A stretch of 64,000 bases of DNA, taken from contig JBMSQB010000003.1 of NCBI GenBank assembly GCA_049423065.1, forward strand, positions 62,001 through 126,000. Direction: 5' to 3'. This DNA comes from SYIM01 sp041182885. GTDB taxonomy: Bacteria; Pseudomonadota; Gammaproteobacteria; Burkholderiales; Burkholderiaceae_E. Below, in pieces: positions 53,373 to 62,227 of this stretch. The notes below the pieces were generated by a model that worked only from the letters and a program-made list of their open reading frames with translations, ran no database searches and was not told the DNA's origin. The position numbers and the translations under genes were made by a program. Position 1 is the stretch's first letter. Each line of letters opens with the position of its first letter.

Positions 53373-54305
53373 ATGACGCTCGATCCCATCACGCCGCTCA
53401 CGGATGCGGAGCTGGTTGCCAGGCTCCGAACCGGAGTGATCGCACAGCCCCAGCTGGTCGACGAGTACTACCGGCGCTGCGTGCCGATCTATCTGGATTT
53501 CCTTGGTGTTCACTGGCATACGGGCTGGTATGAGCCGGGGCCCGGTCGGCCCTCGCCGCGTGATCAGGAGCGCATGATCGAACGTGTGGTGAGCGCGGCT
53601 GGGCTCGAGCCGGGCATGCGGGTGCTTGACGTGGGATGTGGCATCGGTGGCACCGCAGGCTGGCTCGCGCGTCATTGTCAGGTTGATGTGGTGGGACTCA
53701 CTCCCGTGCCTGCTCAGAAAGCACTTGCCGAATACTGGTTGTCGTCCCAAAAGCTCAACCCCATTCCCCGGATCGTGCTGGGTCACGCTGAAGCGCTGCC
53801 TTTTGACGCGGCAAGTTTCGATGTGATCGTATTTTTTGAGTCGCTCTGTCATGTCCAGAATCGAGCCCATTTCATGCACGAGGCGGCCCGGGTCCTGCGG
53901 CCTGGCGGGCGTCTCGTGGGCGAGGATTGGCTTCGCAGTGGGCCGCACGAGGCGTGTGTCGATCAGACTGGCCACGACGCATTGATCGAGCGGGTCGAAC
54001 GCCTGTGGGCGATCCCTGCGCTCGGAAATGCTGAGCAATACCTTGCCTTGATGCACGAAGCCGGGTTCGAACCGGCTGTCTGCCACGACCTGCGGTCGGA
54101 GAGCGCCTTGCAGAAGGGCTTTGCGGTGACCCCAGAGCAGCAGGCCGATCTCGATGAACAGATCCAGCGATGCGACAACCCGCTGCTCGGCCTGGTACTC
54201 GAGGGATTGAAGGCGCTGGGTGCGGCGACCGCAGCCGGGTGTTTCACCATTGGCCGATTCCAGGCGGTTTCCCGTGGTTCTCGCCGACACTCGGCAGTGA
54301 TATAA
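53373..54305 (+). CDS. SAM-dependent methyltransferase (class I)
   Basis: This 310-residue protein has SAM-binding motif I VLDVGCGIGGTAGWLA (about 84-99), HAEALPFDAASFDVI (motif II region) and RVLRPGGRLVGEDW. A longer N-terminal segment (YYRRCVPIYLDFLGVHWHTGWYEP) resembles tocopherol/sarcosine-type small-molecule methyltransferases, which have such a lid. The substrate is unknown. It lies 7 nt before the amidohydrolase gene, so is probably cotranscribed. Confidence 0.88.
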   Translation: MTLDPITPLTDAELVARLRTGVIAQPQLVDEYYRRCVPIYLDFLGVHWHTGWYEPGPGRPSPRDQERMIERVVSAAGLEPGMRVLDVGCGIGGTAGWLARHCQVDVVGLTPVPAQKALAEYWLSSQKLNPIPRIVLGHAEALPFDAASFDVIVFFESLCHVQNRAHFMHEAARVLRPGGRLVGEDWLRSGPHEACVDQTGHDALIERVERLWAIPALGNAEQYLALMHEAGFEPAVCHDLRSESALQKGFAVTPEQQADLDEQIQRCDNPLLGLVLEGLKALGAATAAGCFTIGRFQAVSRGSRRHSAVI

Positions 54306-54312
54306 AAGCGCC

Positions 54313-55326
54313 ATGAAAATCATCGACATCTTCAATCATGTGATGCCGCCCGCCTACCTTGAACTGGTCAAGGCGCACTCGAAAGAGCCCGGCATGGTCA
54401 AGCGGATGAGCAACCTGCGCATGCTCTGGGACATCGAGCACAGGGTGGCCATGCTGCGCGAGCAGTTTCCGCAGGTGCAACAGGTGCTCACCCTGGGGCT
54501 GCCGGCGCCGGAGCTCATCGGCGACGCCTCGCAATCGCCTGAGTTTGCCCGGGTGGCCAATGACGGAATGGCGGACATGGTCCGTCGGTACCCGGGTGAG
54601 TTCCCTGCGTTTGTTGCATCGCTGCCCATGAACAATGTTGCAGCGGCCCTGGCGGAAATGGATCGGGCGATCGGGCAACTGGGCGCGCGGGGCATTCAGA
54701 TCATCTCCAGCGTGGCGGGGCGGCCGCTTGATGACCCGGAATTCTTTCCGGTGTTCGAGCGCGCCACCCGGCACCATGATGTGCCCATCTGGATGCACCC
54801 GGCGAGGCCCGCCACCCGGGCCGACTACGCGGGTGAGCCGAAATCGCGCTACGAGATCTGGCAGGTGCTGGGTTGGCCCTATGAAACCAGCGCAGCCATG
54901 GCGCGTATCGTGTTTTCGGGCATGCTGCAGCGTCTGCCCGAGATGCGCATCATCACCCATCATTGTGGCGGCATGATCCCGTACTTTGCGGGTCGGGCTG
55001 AAACGCTCTGGGCGCAACTCGGTTCGCGAAGTGCAGATGGCGATGAGGCCGATGTGCTCAGGCGCCTGGAGAAGCCGCCCATCGAATACTTCAAGATGTT
55101 TTATGGCGATACGGTTCTGGGTGGCGCTGCAGCCCCGCTGGCTTGCGGGCTTGCGTTCTTCGGTCCTGACCGGGTGGTGTTTGCAAGCGACTGTCCGTTC
55201 GATCCCGAGGAAGGGCCGATGTTTATCCGGGAAGGCATTGCGTCAATCGAATCGCTCAAGCTTTCGGACAACGATGCTCGCAAAATCTATTTTGGCAATG
55301 CTGCGCGTCTTTTGAAACTTCGCTAA
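54313..55326 (+). CDS. Amidohydrolase (ACMSD-like, amidohydrolase 2 family)
   Basis: This 337-residue TIM-barrel protein has PIWMHPARPATRADY (metal His near 158), IITHHCGGMIPYFAGR (His near 216) and VVFASDCPFDPEEGP (Asp near 293) as in 2-amino-3-carboxymuconate-semialdehyde decarboxylase and gamma-resorcylate decarboxylase relatives. The N-terminal HxH of many amidohydrolases is replaced by DIFNHVMPP. It probably performs decarboxylation or hydrolysis in an aromatic degradation pathway. Confidence 0.88.
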   Translation: MKIIDIFNHVMPPAYLELVKAHSKEPGMVKRMSNLRMLWDIEHRVAMLREQFPQVQQVLTLGLPAPELIGDASQSPEFARVANDGMADMVRRYPGEFPAFVASLPMNNVAAALAEMDRAIGQLGARGIQIISSVAGRPLDDPEFFPVFERATRHHDVPIWMHPARPATRADYAGEPKSRYEIWQVLGWPYETSAAMARIVFSGMLQRLPEMRIITHHCGGMIPYFAGRAETLWAQLGSRSADGDEADVLRRLEKPPIEYFKMFYGDTVLGGAAAPLACGLAFFGPDRVVFASDCPFDPEEGPMFIREGIASIESLKLSDNDARKIYFGNAARLLKLR

Positions 55327-55343
55327 CCCTTCGGACTGTTCAC

Positions 55344-56306
55344 ATGATCCATTTCATTTCCCGCCTGGGCCTTGTGGCGGTCGCTTTCGCGGTGTCCACG
55401 GCCGCCATGGCGCAGTCGTATCCGTCGCGACCGATCACGCTGGTGGTTCCCTACACACCGGGCACTGGAATCGACATCATTGCCCGCACCGTGGGCCCCA
55501 AACTGATCGAGCGGTGGGGCCAGCCCGTGGTGGTTGAAAACAAGCCCGGTGCAAGCGGAAACATTGGTGCCAACGCTGTCGCCAAGGCCCAACCCGACGG
55601 CTACACCATGATGGTGACGGTCAACACGTTCACCATCACACCCGCCCTCTACGCCTCGTTGCCCTATGACCCGGTCAAGGACTTTACCGTTGTGAGCGGC
55701 GCGGCCACCGGCAATCTGGCGCTGGTGGCGCATCCATCGGCGGGCATACGTGATCCGAAAGATCTCATCGCGGTTGCCAAGTCGGGCAAGCTCAACTACT
55801 CGTCGCCAGGCAACGGTACGCCCCAACACCTGGCCATGGAAGTGATCAAGCGCCGAATGGGATTTGACGCCCTGCATGTGCCCTACAAGGGCGCCGCGCA
55901 GGCGCTCACCGACCTCCTGGGTGGTCAGGTTCAACTGGCGGTGCTGCCCGTACACACCGCCCTGCCGCATGCGCGGTCGGGCAAGCTCAATGCCATCGCG
56001 GTATCGGGTGAACGCCGATCGGTACTGGCGCCCGATCTACCCACCTTCGCCGACCTGGGCCTCAGGAACCTGGGCCTGGATCTCTATTTCTGGGTGGCAG
56101 GCCCCCCAGGGTTGCCCGCCGACATTGCACGCAAATGGACGCAGGAGCTCGCCGCGGTGCTCCAGCTTCAGGATGTGCGCGATACCTTCCTGCGGCAGGG
56201 AATGGTGCCGAACGCCGTGCCGCCCGACGAGCAAACCCGCGAGATTGCCGCTGACGTGGCACGCTGGAGAGCGTTCGTGGCGGAGGCGGGCATCAAGGCC
56301 GATTGA
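55344..56306 (+). CDS. Bug-family receptor (TctC-like)
   Basis: This 320-residue periplasmic receptor has a signal peptide (about residues 1-22, AAMAQS) and typical Bug segments: YPSRPITLVVPYTPGTGIDI, VVENKPGASGNIGANAVAKA and PDGYTMMVTVN, later HVPYKGAAQALTDLLGGQVQL. It binds a carboxylate; no TctA or TctB gene is near. It lies 17 nt after the amidohydrolase, suggesting the ligand is that pathway's substrate. Confidence 0.93.
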   Translation: MIHFISRLGLVAVAFAVSTAAMAQSYPSRPITLVVPYTPGTGIDIIARTVGPKLIERWGQPVVVENKPGASGNIGANAVAKAQPDGYTMMVTVNTFTITPALYASLPYDPVKDFTVVSGAATGNLALVAHPSAGIRDPKDLIAVAKSGKLNYSSPGNGTPQHLAMEVIKRRMGFDALHVPYKGAAQALTDLLGGQVQLAVLPVHTALPHARSGKLNAIAVSGERRSVLAPDLPTFADLGLRNLGLDLYFWVAGPPGLPADIARKWTQELAAVLQLQDVRDTFLRQGMVPNAVPPDEQTREIAADVARWRAFVAEAGIKAD

Positions 56307-56377
56307 TTGGAAGTTGCCGACCCATACGATTCGCCGGACAGTTCACCCGGTTGTCGTTTGTCCCTGAGAAGCCGCCA

Positions 56378-57835
56378 ATGACCGATTCCTCCGCCGGTTC
56401 TTCCATCTCACTCAGCCGCCAGTTCGCGCGCTGGGCACATTCGCTTCGCTTCGCCGATCTCCCAGAGCCTGTTCGCGACAAAGCGCGAGCCTTCCTGCTG
56501 CATGCCCTCACGGGGGCCGCAATTGGTCATTCCTCCAGATCAGCGCGCCATGTGGTTGAGCTGGCCCTGGCGGAAGAAGGAAAGCCTGATGGTGCAAGCG
56601 TATTTCACAGTGGGCAGCGTGCCTCGCGAATCGGCGCAGCGTTTGCCAACTCGGAGTGGATTCATGCGTCCAGCATGTTCGACTCCTACCGGATGCTGAA
56701 TCACCCGGGGCCAGTCATCATTCCCGCTGCGCTTGCATGCGCTGAAATGGAGCAACGCTCCGGAAGCGATCTTCTGGTGGCGATCGTTGCCGGCTACGAG
56801 TTCATCTGTCGGCTCACAGATGACTTCATCCCCAGTACAGCCGCGCGCGGCTTCAGGCCAAGCCCGGTCTTTGCGACGCTGGGTGCGGCGCTTTCATGCG
56901 GCCTGTTGCTCGGGCTGGATGAAGACGGGCTGGTGTCGGCCATTGCACTGGCAGCCAATTTTGCGAGTGGCCTTAATGAAGGCCCACGTACCGGCGGCAA
57001 TGAGCTGATGATTCACGAGCCTCAGGCTGCGCGAAACGGCGTCTTTGCAGCTGTCATGGCGCGTGCGGGTCATGTGAAGGGTTCTGAAACTTCCCTTGAA
57101 GGCCCGGCGGGCTTTTACAACGCGTTCATCGGCAACGCTGAAGGTAATCTCAGCTACAGCTTCAATGGGCAAACGCATAGCGATCCCCGACATATCTCGG
57201 AGGGGCTGGGTCGGGAGTGGAAGCTGCTCAGCTTCATCTTCCGGATGTATCCGTGCGCGGGTTACAACCAGCCGGTGATCGAGCTGATGCGCGAACTCCG
57301 TGAGGCACACGCGCTCGCGCCCGACAGGATCGCGCGGATTCGCGTTGCAATGAACACCATTGAAACGCTGTACCCCAGCCCGCTCTTTCCGCGCTTTCCC
57401 GACTGGCAAACCCCGCGAGCCGGCGAAACCACCCACTATTTCGCGGCCTACACCGCGGTGCACGGCGCTTATCCCGTGGCGGGTGGACAAGCCCCTGCGG
57501 GGGCTGCGCGCCAAGGCATCGACCCGGCTGCGGCCGCCTTCATGTCGCGTGTCGATCTGGTGCCCGAGCCCCTGCGGCCCATGTTCTCGCCTGAGATCAC
57601 TGTCGAGATGAAGGACGGTAGCGTGTTCCGCGCCGACTACCCGTATGAACGCATGGTCTGGGATTTTGACAAACTGGCGATGCGATTACAGAGCTGCCTG
57701 CCCGGCATTGCAGGCGGGCGGGCGGCATTTCAGACGCTCGAGTCAGCGGTACGCGCGATCCACAACGAAGACCTGGCATCGACAATCTTTACAACGGTCT
57801 CCGCGCTTCAATCCAGCGATTCCACCCATCATTGA
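56378..57835 (+). CDS. MmgE/PrpD family protein
   Basis: This 485-residue protein is of the 2-methylcitrate dehydratase-like family. LHALTGAAIGHSS, the region with ANSEWIHASSMFDSYRMLNHPGP containing the conserved D..H..HPG-type pattern, and YPCAGYNQPVIELMRELREA are visible. Members dehydrate or isomerise tricarboxylic or related acids; this copy is far from any prp genes and belongs to a Bug-receptor cluster, so the substrate is probably different. ATG 56378 is chosen over an upstream TTG. Confidence 0.87.
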   Translation: MTDSSAGSSISLSRQFARWAHSLRFADLPEPVRDKARAFLLHALTGAAIGHSSRSARHVVELALAEEGKPDGASVFHSGQRASRIGAAFANSEWIHASSMFDSYRMLNHPGPVIIPAALACAEMEQRSGSDLLVAIVAGYEFICRLTDDFIPSTAARGFRPSPVFATLGAALSCGLLLGLDEDGLVSAIALAANFASGLNEGPRTGGNELMIHEPQAARNGVFAAVMARAGHVKGSETSLEGPAGFYNAFIGNAEGNLSYSFNGQTHSDPRHISEGLGREWKLLSFIFRMYPCAGYNQPVIELMRELREAHALAPDRIARIRVAMNTIETLYPSPLFPRFPDWQTPRAGETTHYFAAYTAVHGAYPVAGGQAPAGAARQGIDPAAAAFMSRVDLVPEPLRPMFSPEITVEMKDGSVFRADYPYERMVWDFDKLAMRLQSCLPGIAGGRAAFQTLESAVRAIHNEDLASTIFTTVSALQSSDSTHH

Positions 57836-57847
57836 AGGAACGAACAC

Positions 57848-58816
57848 ATGACACGACGCGCAGCTCTCATTGGCCTCCTCGCATCGGTTGGCGTGTTCAT
57901 GGCCGCTCCGCTGATGGCGCAGCCTTACCCCAACAAGCCTGTGAAAATCATCGTTCCCTATGCGGCCGGCGGAACCGGCGATATTCTCGCCCGGCTGATG
58001 GCGCAGGAAATCACCCGTGCGAGCGGCCACAGCTTTGTTGTGGAGAATCGAACGGGAGCGGGTGGGCTGATCGGCTACGGCGCGGCAGCCAAGTCGGTCG
58101 GCGATGGTTACACGCTGATCGCAATGGATTCAACGCTCACCATGTATCCAGGGCTGCACGGCGAAAAGCTCGAGTGGAATGTAGAAACTGACCTGGTGCC
58201 GATCAGCATGTATGCGCGCTCGCCGTTTGCGTTGATCACCAATCCGGTTCGGCAATACGCAAGCGCTGCCGATCTGATCCGTGCTGCGCGGGAGCGACCC
58301 GACACAGTCACCTTCGGCACGCCTGGAACGGCAACCGTTCACCATGTGTTCACGTCGCTGCTGCTTGCCACGACGAATGTCAAGATGACGCATGTGCCCT
58401 ACCGTGGCGCGAGCGAGGCGCTGACCGGTGTGCTCAGCAACAGCGTCGATTGGACCTTCGTTGCGCTGCCCACCATCACGGGTCAGTTGGGTAATGAGCG
58501 CATGCGAATTCTCGCTGTCACTTCTGACACGCGCTCGGCGATGCTGCCGCAGATTCCCACCCTTAAAGAGTCTGGCGTTGCGATGTCGGTTGCCAACTGG
58601 TTCGGGCTTGGCGCACCGAAGGGAGTACCTGCCGATACGGTCGACTGGCTCGCGCGCAGAGTCAACGATGCAGTTCGTGCGCCAGAGGTCAACGCCAAAA
58701 TTCGTTCGATGGGAGCCGAGCCTGTGGGCAACTCACCGGCGGAATTTACCGCCAATGTGCAGGCCGATCTCAAGCTTTGGACAAAGGTGATTCGTGACGC
58801 TGGAATCAAGCAGTAA
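57848..58816 (+). CDS. Bug-family receptor (TctC-like)
   Basis: This is the second receptor of the cluster, 322 residues, with a signal peptide ending about residue 25 (PLMAQP). YPNKPVKIIVPYAAGGTGDILAR, FVVENRTGAGGLIGYGAAAKS and HVPYRGASEALTGVLSNSVDW are the usual Bug landmarks. It lies 12 nt after the MmgE/PrpD gene. Two receptors flanking one enzyme gene suggest two related ligands. Confidence 0.93.
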   Translation: MTRRAALIGLLASVGVFMAAPLMAQPYPNKPVKIIVPYAAGGTGDILARLMAQEITRASGHSFVVENRTGAGGLIGYGAAAKSVGDGYTLIAMDSTLTMYPGLHGEKLEWNVETDLVPISMYARSPFALITNPVRQYASAADLIRAARERPDTVTFGTPGTATVHHVFTSLLLATTNVKMTHVPYRGASEALTGVLSNSVDWTFVALPTITGQLGNERMRILAVTSDTRSAMLPQIPTLKESGVAMSVANWFGLGAPKGVPADTVDWLARRVNDAVRAPEVNAKIRSMGAEPVGNSPAEFTANVQADLKLWTKVIRDAGIKQ

Positions 58817-58860
58817 GACGCATCGACCTGCTCACCGAACTCGTCAAGGACGCAAGCACC

Positions 58861-59640
58861 ATGAACCTGACCGCCGAACAAATCGCGCGCTTTCATGAAA
58901 CCGGATACCTCACATTTCCGTCGCTCTTCAGTCGCGAGGAGATCGCACCGATCCAGCAGGCGGCAGTGCGAAGCGTGCAAAGTGCCGGGCCGAACGTCAC
59001 GCCGGAATTCAATACCGAAAGCGTGCGAATGGTGCATGGTGCCCACGAGCAGGAACCCGCTATCAACAAGCTCTGCCGCCATCCGCGGGTCATCCGACCC
59101 GCTGAGCAGCTGGTAGGCTCCGGGGTCTACATTCATCAGTCCCGCCTCAACTACAACGCCGGCCTGGGCAGCGGCGGCTTCGAGTGGCATCAAGACTATG
59201 CCACCTGGCGAAAGGTTGACGGCCTGCCTGAACCGCGGGCATTGATGATTACGGTGTTCCTGGACGATGTGACAGCCGCACAAGGGCCGCTGTTGTTCAT
59301 CCCGGGGTCACATCGTGACGGAGTGATCGACGACTTTGAGCCCGTTCGGGACGCCACTGGCAATGTGTTGATGCGCCTCGCCGAGCGCCGACTGGTTGAG
59401 CTGGTCGAGCGGGGCGGCGGCGTTGAGGCCGGAGTGGGCCCAGCCGGCACGGTGATCTTCATGCATTGCAACCTGGTGCATGGTTCAACGCCAAACATCA
59501 CGCCGCTTCGTCGAGCGCTTTTCTACATCAACGTGAACTCTGTTGAGAATCGGCAAACTGCGTTTACGCGGGCCGAGTTTCATGCGGGCACTGATTTCAG
59601 CGCGATTGTTCCGGTGGAGGACGATGCGTTGGTTCAGTAG
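58861..59640 (+). CDS. Phytanoyl-CoA dioxygenase family (EctD-like) oxygenase
   Basis: This 259-residue Fe(II)/2-oxoglutarate oxygenase has the metal triad visible as FEWHQDYATW (His110, Asp112) and NLVHGST (His207), with the 2-oxoglutarate arginine in PLRRALFYIN. The stretch YATWRKVDGLPEPRAL parallels EctD (ectoine hydroxylase), but no ectoine genes are here and the substrate is probably different. It would hydroxylate a small acid or amino acid from the same cluster (inference). Confidence 0.88.
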   Translation: MNLTAEQIARFHETGYLTFPSLFSREEIAPIQQAAVRSVQSAGPNVTPEFNTESVRMVHGAHEQEPAINKLCRHPRVIRPAEQLVGSGVYIHQSRLNYNAGLGSGGFEWHQDYATWRKVDGLPEPRALMITVFLDDVTAAQGPLLFIPGSHRDGVIDDFEPVRDATGNVLMRLAERRLVELVERGGGVEAGVGPAGTVIFMHCNLVHGSTPNITPLRRALFYINVNSVENRQTAFTRAEFHAGTDFSAIVPVEDDALVQ

Positions 59641-59649
59641 GGCAGAGCG

Positions 59650-60159
59650 GTGAACTGGACGAGATTGCTCTTGGATCCTCGGAGTGTTGGCGTTTCAACC
59701 CTGGATCTCGCGTTCGTGGGCGTGTTCATTGCGGTTGCCCTGCTGATCGGCTTTGGCGGGAGACGATTGTCGCGAGTGGCCTACAGCCGGTTGCTTCTTT
59801 TGCTCGCGTTGCTGATGGCCGCTTTCATAGCGCTTTACCAGTACTTTGACGTAGGGCCAGAGCCTGAAAATGCTGCTGTTCACGCGACTGCCATGGCATT
59901 CGCTCAGTTGGGGGTTTATGTCCTAGCATTCAAGCTGTGGCTGGCGATCAACTATGGGGAGATGTCGCGTCACGGCCGGCTGTGGCTTCACCTCCTGTCG
60001 CACAGCGCTTTTGCGGTAGCCATTTTTGCCGGCTATTGGCTGAAGCTGCAACACCCGGCCGTAGCGCTCCTCATCTATCCCCTCAACAGCCTGTCGGTAT
60101 CGCTCATCGCGCAGGCCATTGAAACCGGAATACACGAACGGGACCGGAACACCGGTTAG
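59650..60159 (+). CDS. Hypothetical membrane protein
   Basis: This 169-residue protein has four hydrophobic segments (about 19-37, 47-64, 81-99, 117-155 region). No family is recognised. The start is GTG at 59650, 9 nt after the dioxygenase stop, so it may be the last gene of that operon. It converges with the methyltransferase at 60223. Confidence 0.65.
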   Translation: MNWTRLLLDPRSVGVSTLDLAFVGVFIAVALLIGFGGRRLSRVAYSRLLLLLALLMAAFIALYQYFDVGPEPENAAVHATAMAFAQLGVYVLAFKLWLAINYGEMSRHGRLWLHLLSHSAFAVAIFAGYWLKLQHPAVALLIYPLNSLSVSLIAQAIETGIHERDRNTG

Positions 60160-60222
60160 GGAGATGGCTGCGTCTTTTGCACGCTGGTGCCAGTGAAGAT
60201 TCGTCGCTCTACAACTCTGTCC

Positions 60223-60966
60223 CTACGCTCGCATCTCATACAACGTCGTTCGAATGAGAGCTTCGCGATCCTCGATATCAAAGGGGACCTCGAGCAGCAC
60301 TTCTTTTCGTACGAAGCGCAAGTTGAAAGGAGGAGCGTCAAGCTCGACGCCGCTTTCGAGCGATAGCCGAATCTTTGGACCGGCACGCTTGTCCAGATTT
60401 GGTGTAAATCGTGTCCCTGCCGGTAAATGCTCGGTGACGACCAGAAAGCGATACGGCTCAGCGCGATGCAACCCATTCACAAACGCTTGGATTTCGGAGT
60501 TGCTGAGGTGCTGTAAGACCTGTCTGACCAGAGCGATATCGCCGCTCGGCAGTTCGTCTGTGGCAAGGTTCAGCTGTCGGAACTCCAGATTTGGTGACGT
60601 GAATTTCCTACGGTTTCGTTGCAGGATCACATCGGATACGTCGCATGCAAGGTATCGGCCAGCCAGCGGCAAAAGCTGCTGACCGACTTCGAAGTCCCCA
60701 CAACCGATATCCACAACCGTGTGGCAGCGATGTAGGCTAATGAGCGTCGATAAAGCAGCAACGTAGGGGCCAACAATGTTTTCCTCACGCGAACCAGCGC
60801 CCGATGTGGGTCCGCCTTCTGAATCGCGTCCCCAGGCGCCATCCGTATAGATCTTGTCGAACACCTCTGGAGTGGAGAGCGTCTTGTAGCGGTTCTCCAT
60901 ACCGAAGATCGCCTGTCGCCACCGCTGAATCAGGCGCTTGAAGCGTCGAACACCGGTTTGCTTCAT
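60223..60966 (-). CDS. Class I SAM-dependent methyltransferase, low-GC
   Basis: This 247-residue protein has SAM-binding VVDIGCGDFEVGQQLLP (about 88-104) and GDIALVRQVLQHLSNSEIQ, the motif of small-molecule or polysaccharide-linked methyltransferases. A short basic N-terminus precedes the domain. Counting 60241-60420 by hand gives about 54% G+C, well below its neighbours, and the codons are less GC-rich at third positions. This suggests recent acquisition. The substrate is unknown. Confidence 0.82.
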   Translation of the reverse strand: MKQTGVRRFKRLIQRWRQAIFGMENRYKTLSTPEVFDKIYTDGAWGRDSEGGPTSGAGSREENIVGPYVAALSTLISLHRCHTVVDIGCGDFEVGQQLLPLAGRYLACDVSDVILQRNRRKFTSPNLEFRQLNLATDELPSGDIALVRQVLQHLSNSEIQAFVNGLHRAEPYRFLVVTEHLPAGTRFTPNLDKRAGPKIRLSLESGVELDAPPFNLRFVRKEVLLEVPFDIEDREALIRTTLYEMRA

Positions 60967-61069
60967 GACCGTAAACCCTCTGTCGACGTCTTATCGCGAC
61001 CGTACAACGCGAATCTCTCCCCGTCGACTGAATGGAACGAATCGCTTGTAAATTGCGTTGAACAAACCA

Positions 61070-62227
61070 TTACGGCACCCGCGCAAGTACGCTTCTAGCA
61101 ATCAACATTCGCTGAATTTCGGACGCACCCTCGCCGATCCTGAACAGCCGAAGGTCGCGGAACATCGAACCGATTGGCGAACTATCCAGCACGCCCGCCG
61201 CGCCATGGATCTGCACGGCCCGGTCGGCGACACGAAAGGCCATCTCCGACGCATAAAGCTTTGCCATGCTGGCGGATGCTCCAGCCGAGCCGCCGGTCTC
61301 GATCGCCTCGAATGCGGTCTGGATGAGCCCTTCAGCCGCCGCAATCTCGGTGGCACTGTCGGCGAGCATCCACTGGATTGCCTGCCGCGAGGCGAGCGGA
61401 GCGCCGAAAGTAACCCGCGTAGCGGCATGTGCTGCGCTCGCTTCCAGTAGCCACCGTGCTGCGCCGAGACAGATACTCGCAACGTTCAGCCGCCCTTCGT
61501 CGAGCGATGCCATCGCATAGGAAAAGCCCTTGCCGATTTCGCCCAGCACCTGGCTGTCGGCGACGAAGACCTCATTTAGCGTGATTTCGCCAAGCGTCCA
61601 GGCGGCCGTTCCAATCGTGCGATCGACTCGCGAGACGTGCAGGCCGGGCGTGGGGATATCGACCAGAAACGCGCTGACGCCTCCCCGCGCGCGCTTGTCG
61701 CGATCGGTGACCGCCATCACCATCATCAACTGCGCGTCGTCAGCGAGCGTGATGAAGTGCTTGATCCCGTTGAGCTGCCAACCTCCCGCCACGCGATGGG
61801 CCGTGGTTGTCATCGCCGCCGCATCCGAGCCCGCCTCAGGTTCAGTCAGTGCGAAACAGGTGCGCGCCTCCCCGCTACAGAGCTGCGGAAGATAGCGGCG
61901 CTGCTGCTCGGCAGTTCCATGGCGCTGAATCGCCATCGGGGCCAGTCCGCTGGTGGAGGAAACCATTAGCGACAGGATGGGTGACAGTCGGGAAAGCTCT
62001 TCTTGAACCAGGCAATAGGCTCGAAGGTCCATGGCGGCTCCGCCCCAGCGCTCGTCCAGCCGGATCCCCAGGAGACCCAGTTCAGCGAAGGTTCGTACCA
62101 TCTCGGGCGTGAACCGGCCCTGCGCTGCCATCTCGCGCGGAAAGGCTGCCATGCGCCCTTCAATCGAGCGCCGAAGCGACTGCCTGAGCGCGGCAAGCTC
62201 GGCTCGGCTCATGGCGGGTCCGCTCAC
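61070..62227 (-). CDS. Acyl-CoA dehydrogenase
   Basis: This 385-residue FAD enzyme has CFALTEPEAGSDAAAM (signature 1, FAD/substrate), GWQLNGIKHFITLAD, and IHGAAGVLDSSPIGSMFRDLR with IGEGASEIQRMLIAR at the C-terminus (signature 2). It introduces an alpha-beta double bond in an acyl-CoA. In the usual QxHGGxGY region the glutamine reads VQIHGAAGV, and the catalytic-glutamate IGEGASEIQ segment is present. The GTG at 62227 overlaps the ligase stop (GTGA); ATG 62212 is an alternative. Confidence 0.92.
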   Translation of the reverse strand: MSGPAMSRAELAALRQSLRRSIEGRMAAFPREMAAQGRFTPEMVRTFAELGLLGIRLDERWGGAAMDLRAYCLVQEELSRLSPILSLMVSSTSGLAPMAIQRHGTAEQQRRYLPQLCSGEARTCFALTEPEAGSDAAAMTTTAHRVAGGWQLNGIKHFITLADDAQLMMVMAVTDRDKRARGGVSAFLVDIPTPGLHVSRVDRTIGTAAWTLGEITLNEVFVADSQVLGEIGKGFSYAMASLDEGRLNVASICLGAARWLLEASAAHAATRVTFGAPLASRQAIQWMLADSATEIAAAEGLIQTAFEAIETGGSAGASASMAKLYASEMAFRVADRAVQIHGAAGVLDSSPIGSMFRDLRLFRIGEGASEIQRMLIARSVLARVP

